Below are positions 21,101-30,948 of a stretch of DNA of 64,000 nt, one piece after another. The translations under genes were made by a program, and so were the position numbers. This DNA comes from Undaria pinnatifida (Eukaryota; Sar; Phaeophyceae; Laminariales; Alariaceae). Each line of letters starts with the position of its first letter. Within the stretch, counting starts at the first letter, position 1. The stretch lies in contig JABAKD010000019.1 of the NCBI GenBank assembly GCA_012845835.1, positions 9,659,584 through 9,723,583 of the forward strand, in the 5' to 3' direction. The notes under the pieces are model-generated. The model saw only the letters and a program-made list of their open reading frames with translations, was not told where the DNA came from and did not search any database.

Positions 21101-21778
21101 CCCACCCCGCCTTTTCCCTTGTTGTGAGCCTCCTAACCAGGTCGTGGCTGTGTAGCTTGGCTCCTCCCGCGGCCGAGTCCTATATCGTGCACATATGCCC
21201 CGTCCCGTGCTGACCATGTCATCCCACATGTAGTTTACACCCATACCACCCGAGGTGTCCAGCAAATGATGCAATCAGTCAACAGCCGTTAACATCGTTC
21301 TACGCCAGTCGTTTTGTTGTTCTGCTGAATACGTGCGCACCAGACGGTAGAACAGAAAGTAGAACAACCGAAAGTGGCGAATCCGGCGATATCGTAGGAA
21401 CGGACGCGACGAGTGTTAGAGGCCATTGATACAGGAGGGGCTGACTCCACGAGAAATTGACGATTTCACGAAAATGAAACAGCATTTGACCCGTAAGATC
21501 TAGAGAAACGCGTCGACTTTCGACTTCGCAAGCTGCGGGATACACCGGTCATCATGTATTTCGTACATTCCTCGTTAAGGATCAAGGTCCCTGGCTCCCC
21601 GCATACATGCACGACAGCTGTGATCCAACCCAGGCCTGACGTGGTATGTGTTGCGATTCATGAGGCCCTTCGGAAACAGTGTGGTGGCATGCCCCTTCCT
21701 GGAGGTTTCGGGGTTGAACGTCTTGACTTCTTGCTGGTGTCTCAGCGAATCTAAGTTCTCAGCAACAACAGTGTAACA
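21101..21778. other. Unassigned stretch, no supported gene
   Basis: Open frames are below 82 codons on either strand; no motif or repeat match was noticed. Confidence 0.3.
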
Positions 21779-21908
21779 TAACATCAACACCATCGTTCAA
21801 GCCAGGCAACAGCAGCAGCACCAGAAACATAATCGAAAACACCATGCCTATCCACGCATAGCCAAGGGACGAGGGGCGTAACATCAACACCACAGTTCAA
21901 GGAAGGCA

Positions 21909-21943
<35 letters not shown>

Positions 21944-22008
21944 CATCATCAATACCATCGAATACACCATATACCTGCCCACGCATAGCCAAGAGATGAG
22001 GGGCGTCG
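21779..22008. repeat. Tandem duplication with CAG expansion in one copy
   Basis: Copies 21779-21879 and 21880-22008 share AACATCAACACCA, CCACGCATAGCCAAG and GAGGGGCGT. The second contains an uninterrupted CAG run at about 21907-21941 followed by CATCATCATC; the first has only three CAG units. Confidence 0.85.
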
Positions 22009-23169
22009 TTGTTTTTCACTGCAAACCCTTGCCACGTCTTGGTTATTTGCGTCATTTGTTCGGGGAATCACGTTTCGGTGCAAAAGGGCGAGCTCGGCAT
22101 ATTTTATAAATACTTTTCAAGGACGTCAGCCGTGAGTTCGACGAATTTCAGGTCAATACTCATCTTTGCAAGCTGCGTTGTTGGTACTCGTAATATACTA
22201 GACTATATGGGTGAGTTTTTACTGGGAGGTCTCCTATTTTTTGTCCACTATAATGGTAAGTGTTGGTATCTATACTTTAGGTGGGGAATTTTGAGCTAGG
22301 TAAAACATCACATCTATTTATAAATTTATGACTGTAGTTTCCACTATACTGCTCTGTCATATGTATGGTACGCGGTTTATTTTGTTTTTTTGTTACCGCC
22401 GGTGCTAAATGTAGGAGTTCCCCAGCCCTAGCGACAGAACGGCTACATGGAAGAGCAGGCCAATGCCATCCATTGGCACTTCACCACACCCCAGCCACTG
22501 CATTTTAAATCCCTGTACTTCGTACAGGGATTACTTTCTGTCTTGACTACGTATTCCTCAGACGGTTACCTTTTTTGTCCGCAGTATTTTGTTTGTATTC
22601 TATTGCTTTTACCGCGGCTGAAACCTTCCGCCTCAGTGGCGGCGGCCACGCTCTCGCGACGGAGCCGCCGCACGCGTTACCCGCCGCCACCTTGGAAGTC
22701 TCGCGGTCCTGCTCGCCGAGCTCGGCGAACAATCTCCGAAAAAGTCCCAAACATTTTACGTCACTTGCTCAACACCGATAGTTCTTGAATTCAGGATGAA
22801 CAAGCCCAGCTTGCTAATGTATTCTACCACTACGCACGTATTAGGATGAAATAAGGCCTCCGGTTTGTGCTGGCGATATCACCTATTATTTCTGGAGCTT
22901 CGACGCCGTGCTCTGGTTTATGTTGTTAATTTTCGCCTCGCCCGTCTGGGGTCTCGTGTCACTCGCTCTCCCATTTTCTTCTGGGATTGTATACTGTACC
23001 CATACTTGACTCGAAAGGCTACCGGTCTTTTCGTGAGAACGCTGCGCACAATTTCAAGAATCCTGGAAACGTGGGCAACTTGTTTGCGTCCATGTACGCT
23101 TATTCATGCCTCTCCTGCTTCCTCTTCTCTCCGTAGCGTGATGGAGTAGCCCCGATATACCTGCTATCC
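22009..23169. other. Unassigned stretch with a perfect hairpin
   Basis: A partial family C copy lies at 22105-22200 (AATACTCATCTTTGCAAGCT). A perfect 11-bp stem with a 3-nt loop (AATCCCTGTAC TTC GTACAGGGATT) is at 22508-22532. A GC-rich segment at 22620-22740 is open on both strands, but no protein is recognised. Confidence 0.4.
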
Positions 23170-23174
23170 CAGCG

Positions 23175-23673
23175 TGTCGGACGTACTCCCTCCATTGTCA
23201 GATTGCAGTCAAGAGTCGGTCGAAAAGATGGATCGGAGAATTTCGAGGGTTTCGTATATGTGTGGGATGGGTTTCCACAACGGGATTTTGTGTTGTGGGT
23301 TTTTATGTGCTCGAATAATATCACTCTATTTTTCGACTCTATTTTTGCCTCTATCTTTTGCCTATTCTGTGTCTCTTCTACGGCTACCACGCCAAGGGCT
23401 ACCACGCCCCATCTATATTGCAAGGGCTATCACGCCTTCACCACTGCACGGCTACCACGCCTGCGTATTTATATCCCGGCTACCACGCCACAGTTCCGAG
23501 TTTCACTTCTGGGTTATCACCCCTGAGCTTTCACGCTCCACCACACACGTAAATCGGGTCATCACATCCGCCTTAGTGAGTAGTACGGAGCTTACCGATC
23601 CCCGGCTATTACGCCACCTTTCTGCTCCACCTACACCACCACCGGGGCGCCACACGTACCAACCTACTCCATA
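23175..23673 (+). repeat. Copia-1 5' LTR
   Basis: Begins TGTCGGACGTACTCCCTCCA and ends CCTACTCCATA, where the partner LTR ends ...CCACA; the terminal CA has mutated to TA. It carries several spaced copies of GGCTACCACGCC between 23386 and 23500 and a TATTTATAT box-like stretch at 23466. A 185-codon frame crosses it but is LTR sequence. Confidence 0.93.
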
Positions 23674-23727
23674 CGCTAGCGTCAACGATCTCGATCGAAC
23701 GAGTGGGTTGTGCGTTGCTAAGCACCA

Positions 23728-25125
23728 ATGAGGAGAGCCGATGCAAGACCTTCGTCGGGGGAAAGGTTCAGCACCCCTCCAGGCGGAGTAAGCAACGGGG
23801 GAGAGGGATGCGAGTCCTCCTCCGCCAATACACAACACCATGGAGGAGAGGGACGCGAGTCCTTCCCCGCCAATGCACAACATCATGAAGCAGCTCCATC
23901 AGCAAATTCATCGAACATGATCGCGGACCTATCTAACGTCCTTCGCCAAGTACTGCAGATGACCAACGAGGGAGGGCCAACAGCCCCAACAGGCACGTAC
24001 GAGTCTAGACCCATAGAAATTCATCAGAAAAATGAAATGCCTGTTTGGTCTGAAACGTTGGAGAGCGGGCAAAGTGTAGCATCAGCTGTCCGTGTTTTCC
24101 GAGGTTCCGTTCTTTCCTGGGTCTCGGCTGAAAGGTTGATGGACGTATTAAGGGGATAATAGATACCGGTAGGGCTTCCGGATGTTGACCTGTCACGACT
24201 CGGGAGTTACTTTGGGAAGGAGATAGTAGATTAGTCGCTCAAGCTATGGTCACAACTGACCACAAAAATCACAGCCCAACCAGTCCTAGAAATGATTTTC
24301 GCTGCGGGGTCACCCCAAGAAGCGTGGATGGTGTTTGAGTCCCACTACGCTGTCAAAAGTGAACATGAGAGGGAAATAGTAGAGGATGAGTGGAATGAAC
24401 TGAGGCAGAAGGAGGGAGAGAACATCATGTTATTTTACGGTAGGGCAAAGGCCATAAGGATGAAGCTAGAATCATACATAGATAAGCGACCAGACGCATC
24501 TACGTGCAAACATATTGCCCGTGAAATGCTCCCATCGTTCAAGCTATGTAGTGACCACGTGCTTCTCCTTCCCGATCTTTCGAGTCGTACCATGGAAGGT
24601 TTGCTCAGGAGAGATGCTCACGAGCTGGAGCGCAATGGGAAATCAGGAGAAGAGAGAGAACAGACAAGGCATGCCCTGACCATAGCCGGCGTGGGTCGGG
24701 GCGACCGAGGTGGGAGGAATGCTGGTGATCGGGGGTACGGGGAACGCGACCGACCATACACCTACTGCGCGCACCACGGCGAGGGGCAAGGCCACAACAC
24801 CCCCGAATGCATCGTCATGCGTCGAGAATTCGACAGATACTACGGCGACTTCCACGAATACCTGCAGACGCGGGAACTCGGGCCGTACGCCGGACGCGAA
24901 GGAGGGCGCGGGGCGGAAGGTAAATATCGACAGCAACCGTACCCAAACGACTCGGGTGCGCGTTGGAGTCGGGGCCACCCGCCGGAGCAGCAGAGAACGC
25001 CGCCGCCAGGACACGGACCTGGGCCTGGTGGGTATGCGAACCGCTTCCCCGGAGGACGTGGCCACGAGAACCGGCATCATCCGTCGGGTGGGCGCGGCCG
25101 AGGCCGGGGCGAGGGCTTCGGGTAG
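23728..25125 (+). pseudogene. Copia-1 gag, interrupted by stop codons
   Basis: One frame runs from ATG at 23728 to 25125, broken by stops at 24160, 24163 and 24238. The central part (AWMVFESHYAVKSEHEREIV to LLRRDAHELERNG) looks like a copia capsid. A variant zinc-knuckle-like motif, C-A-H-H-G-E-G-Q-G-H-N-T-P-E-C, lies near 24766-24810. The C-terminal part is an RGG-rich tail (GGRGRGRGEGFG), likely RNA-binding. In life this protein would pack the element RNA into particles. The reading frame continues into the protease after one further stop. Confidence 0.85.
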
Positions 25126-25656
25126 GTGCCACCGCCTAATTTTCCGTCGAATTCGCCGCCGAGGTTTTGGCCTAATTTTCCGCCTGGAGTATTTCCGAAC
25201 GCACTGCGGCACACTTTTGTGGCCTACGAGAACGAATACATGGGATACTCGGGTTGGGGGGCAGCAGCGGGGCACTGGTCACCACCACCGACGGCGGAGT
25301 CGGGGACTCCCGAGCAGCAGCAGCAGCACCAACAACAGCAAAAGCGCACACCTCCTGCCACGTCTACCTCTGCTACTGCAACGCTCTCTTTTCCGGCTCC
25401 CGGCGCAGCTCCCCTGCAGCTCTTCATCGCACGTAGTGTGAAAATAGGCAAGTCTGAGTCTGGTGATTCTGTTGCTGTAGATCGTGATGGTGTGGTGAGT
25501 GGTAGCGTTGTGGGACGTGTTGAGTCAGCGTTGATTACACGTGTTGCTAGCGCCTTTCGGTGTAACCCGGGGCAACCTAGGCCGTATGGTAGCGAGGAAC
25601 GAGATGCGGACTCAGGAGCAAGTGCCATGATGTCCAACAACAAAGATGGCATGTAA
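25126..25656 (+). pseudogene. Copia-1 protease region
   Basis: Continues in the gag frame after a stop. It contains a Q-rich stretch (SGTPEQQQQHQQQQK) and, at about 25603-25623, the aspartic protease active-site motif DADSGAS. A stop follows at 25654. The frame then continues to about 26460 with a long S/P-rich segment and FHDRAGHLSEPIL, resembling the H-containing start of a gag-pre-integrase domain. Confidence 0.8.
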
Positions 25657-26470
25657 AACATTCGCCACCCCACCGACCAGTACATACAGATAGGCGATTC
25701 AGGGTTGATCAGAGTAGAGGCAATCGGGGACGTCAATTTAGTATTTCACCAGCTAGACGAACACGGAAGCCCGGAGGACGTTGTGGCGTGTGTGCAAGAT
25801 GTGATTTCCACTCCGTGGGTTGGCTTCAACCTTTTCTCGATTTGGAAGGTGGCGCACAAAAACTACTGTTCTGTAAACCCCACTGGTACACAAGCGGGAA
25901 AAGTCCGCTTCATTCGGGGATCGGCGAACGACTCCCTCTACGCCACCCGACTTCCCCCTCCTCCGTTGCCAGTGGATGTAGCGAATGAGAGTGCCCCCGA
26001 GTCTTCTGCCTGCAACCCACCGATGCCAGTTGGTGCTTCGCGTGAGAGTGCATTCGTGTCTGCTGCCTGCATGTTCCCCCCGGTTCCTCTTAGTGAAAAC
26101 AACCTCGTACAACCTTCGAGCGTTTCCATGGCTTCCCCCATGGAGTTGGAGCTTGAACTTGAGACTGCTTCATCCCACCCCACTCCGTGTGATTCAAGTA
26201 CGGCATTGATTTATCGACCCCAGAGCATTTCTGACGTGAAGAATGAGGCGTATGCCGTAGAACGGGAAAATTTCGACCGTATGATGCAAGATAGAGAGAG
26301 TGATGAGTGTGCATTGGACATTTTGGGCCCCGGTAAAAACCCTTTCCATGTTGGCGACGATCGCAAGCGACTCGATATCAACGTGTTCCATGACCGCGCC
26401 GGCCACTTGTCCGAGCCTATTTTGATGGAATCTGCATCACCCTCACCGGACGGATGGAACCCTGCACTAC

Positions 26471-27250
26471 GTGCCGAAGACAAGCGAGGGGCGAGCGGGG
26501 AAGGCGCCTGGCGATCTCCTACATATCGACATGTGCGGCCCGTACACCACCACCATAGGCAACAACCACTACATGTTCTATGCTGTCGATGCTGCAACCG
26601 GCTACATCGCGAACTACGCCCTTTGTCGCAAGTCTGACGCCGTGGCCGTCTTCCGGCAGTGCATCGTCGACCTCGCCCACAAGGCCGGGACGAGAATACG
26701 GAGTGTTCGCGGCGACTGCGATTTGCTCTGGACCAGCAAGGGCTTCCGTGACTTCTGCTCCACCATGGGAATCGCCGTGCAGCACTTCCCCCCCGGAGCG
26801 CAGCAATACAATGGGGTAGTGGAGAATGCAATCTAGCGTTGCAACGAAATCGCAATGGTATCTCGCCGCGCCGCGGAGCAACGCTTGGGGCCGCGGGGGT
26901 TCTCGTATGTTCGCGGCTTGGATGCTGGCGGGGACAAGCTCTGGGCGGAATCGGCGAAGGATGCCGCGCACGAAGCTCAACCAGGCTGCTTCCCCTTCAA
27001 ACCCCGGTCGCACGTCGCCGCAGGAGCTGTTCACCGGCAAGAAAGGTGCCTTCATGGTGGTGCCGTTTTTTAGTACGGTCTCATATACCGGGAGAGGAGG
27101 TCGAAGCTGGACGAGAAGGCAGTGCCGTGCTACTTCCTCAACGCGGGCGACAACCATGCCGACTGCTGTGTGAAGGTACTCAGGGCTGACACAGGGCGCG
27201 CATGCTACTCTAGCAACGTTACATGGGCGCCGCTGCCACAGTCGGGGTGA
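26471..27250 (+). pseudogene. Copia-1 integrase
   Basis: A frame shifted from gag-protease encodes the catalytic core. The three acidic residues are visible: D in LLHIDMCGPY, D in SVRGDCDLLWTSKGF, and E in YNGVVENAI. A TAG follows the last motif at 26834. Later pieces are TSPQELFTGKKGAF (typical copia S-P-E---G) in another frame, and AVPCYFLNAGD and GRACYSSNVTW back in the main frame. The integrase would insert the cDNA copy; here frameshifts and stops prevent it. Confidence 0.88.
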
Positions 27251-27289
27251 GGGTGGTTCAGTACTGCCCCTCCCGCGCCAGCACCGCCC

Positions 27290-28020
27290 ACGCCGCCGGG
27301 GGTGTCATTCGAGATTGCCTCAACGCCGCCCGACACTGCCGGTACGCCGTCTGCAGCAGCCACCTGGCCGCCACCACCGCTGCGGTCGTCGTCGCCGCCA
27401 TCCGTGCAATCACCCAGCGCTCACACCTCGCCGCCGCCCGGTAGGAGTGCTATGCCGCCCACCACTGCCGGTCCGCCGCCTGCGCACTCGCCCAGCGCTC
27501 ACACCCTCGCTCGACGCTGCCTGCCACTGCCGGTACGCCGTCTGCAGCAGCCACCTGGCCGCCACCACCGCTGCTCTCGTCGTCACCGCCGTCGCGCACT
27601 CACCCAGCGCTCACACTCCTCGCTCGTCGCCGCCCGCCACTGCTGGTACGCCGTCTGCAGCAGCCACCTGGCCGCCACCACCGCTGCGGTCGTCGTCGCC
27701 GCCGTCCGCGCAATCAACCAGCGCTCACACCTCGCCGCCGCCCGGACCAACTGATATGCCGCCCACCACTGCCGGTCCACCGCCTGCGCACCCGCCCAGC
27801 GCTCACACCCCTCGCTCGACGCCGCCCGCCACTGCCGGTACGCCGTCTGCAGCAGCCACCTGGCCGCCACTACCGCTGCTGTCGTTGTCACCGCCGTCCG
27901 CGCACTCAACCAGCGCTCACGCCTCGCCGCCGCCCGGACCGAGTGCTATGCCGCCCGTCGCTGCCGGTCCGCCGCCTGCGCACTCGCCAAGCGCTCACAC
28001 ACCGCCTGCAGCATGTTCGC
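27290..28020 (+). repeat. Copia-1 proline-rich linker with internal tandem repeats
   Basis: The nucleotide block CTGCCGGTACGCCGTCTGCA starts at about 27337, 27526, 27635 and 27833, alternating with blocks containing CCAGCGCTCACACC. One frame codes Pro/Ser/Ala-rich text such as AGTPSAAATWPPPPL and SPSAHTSPPP. Several other frames are open only because stops are rare in this GC-rich repeat. It separates integrase from reverse transcriptase. Confidence 0.85.
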
Positions 28021-28599
28021 CGATACCGGAGTGGTCTCCCTCTTCCATCGAGGATACCGCCTCGACGGCATCGTCATCACCATCACCGGCGGCGACACCA
28101 GCCCCGCGGACGTACAGGAGGAAACAGCCGCCGCCGGTCGCCGCAGGATATTCCTTGCCGCTCACCCCCCACGCAACGAGGATGGTGGGCGAGAGGGGCG
28201 ACGAGCACGTGCCGGGAAGGACCAGGTCGGAGAGCCGTCAGCTTTCAGGTGTGTCGGAAAAAGCCGTCTCTACGCCGATGCCGGAGGCGACGTCGTTCGA
28301 CCACGGGGTAGGACTCCTATCTCATGCGGGGGAGGATGTGCTGCTGTCGCTGCTGGCCAACCGACGAGCCTTAACCCGCAACGAGTGCTCCTGCAGGGGC
28401 ACGGATCTGGTGAGCTGGGGGGCGGAGGCAAGCAGCATGCGGGATCGGGGGGCGTGGAGGAGAGCAAAGGTGCACCGCCATACGACACCACGGGCGGGGG
28501 GAAGAGCGGGGGCAGATGTTGGTCGCTTGGGCCGTCGGGGCGGGGAGTGCCGCTCGGCTTTGTGTCGCGCCTCGCCAGGCGGGAGGATGTCGACGCAGC

Positions 28600-29407
28600 T
28601 CTTCGCGAGATGCGCCCCTCTCACCTGCGGCCCGACATGCCCCTATGCCACGCCAAGGACCTTCGCGTACCCAAGACGTTCAGGGAGGCGCGTGACGATG
28701 AACATGGCGCAAAGCTCATGGACGCGGCTAAACGTGAAGTGTTCAGTTTGCTTGAACCAGGGGCGTTCGAAATTGTTGACGAGTAGCAACGAATAGACAA
28801 CGTGATCAGTAGCAAGCTCATTTTTGATTGGAAGGTTGATCAATTTGGTTGGCCTACGATATCGAAGGCGAGACTTGTAGCTAGGGGTGACATGCAGAGA
28901 AAGTACATTGACTTTGGAGCTTTGTACGCGCCTACTTTTGGTTCGTCGAGTGTCCGTTTGTTGGCTGCGTTGGCGTGTGAGCATGACCTAGAATTGTGCC
29001 ATATCGATATAGACCAGGCTTTTGTGAGGGCAGATCTTGCCGAGGATGTCTACATGCGATTACCAGAAGGGTGTGGTTCGTTGCCAGGGAAGGTTGTGAA
29101 GCTGAGCAAGAGTCTTTATGATTTGAGACAGGCATCCAGGCAGTGGTATGCATTGCTGAGGAAGTGTCTTTTGGCTTTGGGGTTTGTGCAGTGCTTGGCT
29201 GATTCGTGTGTTCTTCGTTTGGTTGAACGGGGGAAAGTAGCGATGCACCTAGTGGTGCATGTTGATGATATTTCTGCCGTGGGAAATAAGGAGAGATGGG
29301 ATCAGTTCGGTAAGGATCTCGGACCTCTCGTTCCAGTTAAGTCGTTGGGCGATCTCAAGTGGTACTCGGGGTGCTATTACGAGAGAGACAGGGAGGCAGG
29401 GAGGTAG
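28600..29407 (+). pseudogene. Copia-1 reverse transcriptase
   Basis: The same frame as integrase carries PKTFREARDD, AKREVFSLLEPGAFEIVDE, a TAG, then SKLIFDWKVD, SKARLVARGDMQ, YAPTFGSSSVRLLAALA, LCHIDIDQAFVRADL, LSKSLYDLRQASRQWYALL and the catalytic box as HVDDI where copia usually has YVDD. These are the ordered copia RT motifs. A TAG ends the frame at 29407. It copies element RNA into DNA in active relatives. Confidence 0.93.
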
Positions 29408-29884
29408 ACTATTTCGCAGCAGACGTACACGGAAGTGTGGAATGGGGCAACGGTATCCCGATTCCTACAACTTGGAGGCTTTGAGATATGATTTTGACGA
29501 GCCGAATGTTCTGTTTCCTTTCCGAGAGTTGATCGGTGCGCTTTTGTGGACTGCCTTGTTGACCAGGCTGGATATCGCGAATTAAGTGAGGGCAGTAGCA
29601 AGGTATTGCAGTGCGTCGAAGCTGATCCACTGGAAGGCGGCACGTAGTAGATTTTGCTTTTGAGGCAGGTTTGGTGTTTTATGATGCCGAAGGCAAGGAT
29701 GCCGTGCATTGCCATGTATGAAGATAACGAGAGTGCCATCCAAATCGCAAAGCACCCGATTTCGAACTCGAACTCGAAGCACATTAACGTGAGGCATCAC
29801 TTTTTGAGGGAACTGGTGGAAAGGAAGGAGGTCGAAATTCTTTCTCACCAGCATGCTGACCTTTCTCACCAAGGCGTTACCTGA
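29408..29884 (+). pseudogene. Copia-1 RNase H region
   Basis: The frame has stops up to 29650, then reads MYEDNESAIQIAKHPI and SKHINVRHHFLRELVERKEV, the standard C-terminal copia RNase H segment. The central Y-L-S/T part is eroded. Confidence 0.85.
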
Positions 29885-30253
29885 GAGGGAGTTTGAATTT
29901 CACCGGGGGATAGTGATGAATTTGATGTGATTTCTCTCTCGGACAGTGTTTGATTTTCTAACTTTCAATTTCGTATATGTTTCTTTGTTTGTTTTCTGAT
30001 GTATGTTTGTGAGGGTTCAAGGACTTGGATTCAAAGTGATCGATGAAAAATACTGAATAGTGTTTGAGTTTTAATGGTCATGGGTGTGATGGCATAAAGA
30101 AAGGGAGGGAATGGATATGAGTATTTTTGCAAATGCAACATTTTTTGTTTTTGGACTTGAGTAAAGAGAAACTCTGCAGTATTTTGGTATTGGGAATATA
30201 CGTTTTAATAAAGTAGTCTGGATCAATCATGACAATGTTACGAGTAGGGGGGC

Positions 30254-30755
30254 TGTCGGACGTACTCACTTCATTGTCAGATTGCAGACAAGAGTCCGTC
30301 GAAAAGATGGATCGGAGAATTTCGAGGGTTTCGTATAATATGTGTGGGATGGGTTTCCACAACGGGATTTTGTGTTGTGGGCTTTTATGCGCCCGAAAAA
30401 TACCAATTTATTTCTCGACTCTGTTATTGACTCTATCTTGTGTCTATTTTGCGTCTCTTCTACGGCTACCACGCCAAGGGCTACCACGCCCCATCTATAT
30501 TGCAAGGGCTATCACGCTTTCACCACTGCACGGCTACCACGCCTGTATATTTATATCCCGGCTACCACACTACAGTTCCGAGTTTCACTTCTGGGTTATC
30601 ACCCCTGAGCTATCACGCTCCACCACACACGTAAATCGGGTCATCACACCCGCCTTAGTTAGCAGTACGCAGCTTACCGATCACGGGCTATTACGCCACC
30701 TTTCTGCTCCACCTACACCACCACCGGGGCGCCACACGTACCAACCTACTCCACA
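30254..30755 (+). repeat. Copia-1 3' LTR
   Basis: Begins TGTCGGACGTACTCACTTCA and ends CCTACTCCACA. It aligns collinearly with the 5' LTR, with scattered substitutions and a few short indels (for example TATAATATG against TATATG), so the insertion is not recent. Confidence 0.93.
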
Positions 30756-30917
30756 CAGCGGACTTCCAACCCACCACTGTGACAGGATGTTTGCTACCGC
30801 TGTATCTGCGAATGAACAGCTCACGGCTCCTCCCACTCGGAAGGAGTGATACATAGTGTATTAGGCGTTAGGGTTGTTCCTAACGAAGCTATTATTTCGG
30901 TGTAGACCGACAGTTTC

Positions 30918-30948
30918 GGTTTTTCCCGAAATAATTTCGGGAAAAACC
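30918..30948. other. Near-perfect palindrome
   Basis: GGTTTTTCCCGAAAT and its complement are separated by a single base. It lies just downstream of copia-1. No function can be assigned. Confidence 0.6.

Larger units (their letters stand above)
23170..30760 (+). mobile_element. Copia-1: full-length Ty1/copia LTR retrotransposon, decayed
   Basis: LTRs at 23175-23673 and 30254-30755 are flanked by exact 5-bp duplications CAGCG (23170-23174 and 30756-30760). The internal order is gag, protease, integrase, proline-rich linker, reverse transcriptase, RNase H, which defines Ty1/copia. A purine tract (GAGTAGGGGGGC) precedes the 3' LTR. The long frame is interrupted by in-frame stops at 24160, 24163, 24238, 25123, 25654 and 28784 and by frameshifts near 26460 and 26840, so it cannot make a full polyprotein. 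The element is 7581 bp, longer than many copia elements because of the linker repeats. Confidence 0.95.

Noticed and set aside
23174..23731. 185-codon open frame near copia-1 (and a 206-codon one at 30229-30849)
   Set aside because: Both lie in the two LTRs and are homologous LTR sequence; the frames are by-products.
25224..25736. 170-codon minus frame
   Set aside because: Complement of the copia-1 protease region, including its CAG/CTG-rich stretch.
27315..28796. 493-codon open frame
   Set aside because: It is the GC-rich proline linker of copia-1; several frames are open because stops are rare there. The functional frame is set by the flanking integrase and RT motifs.
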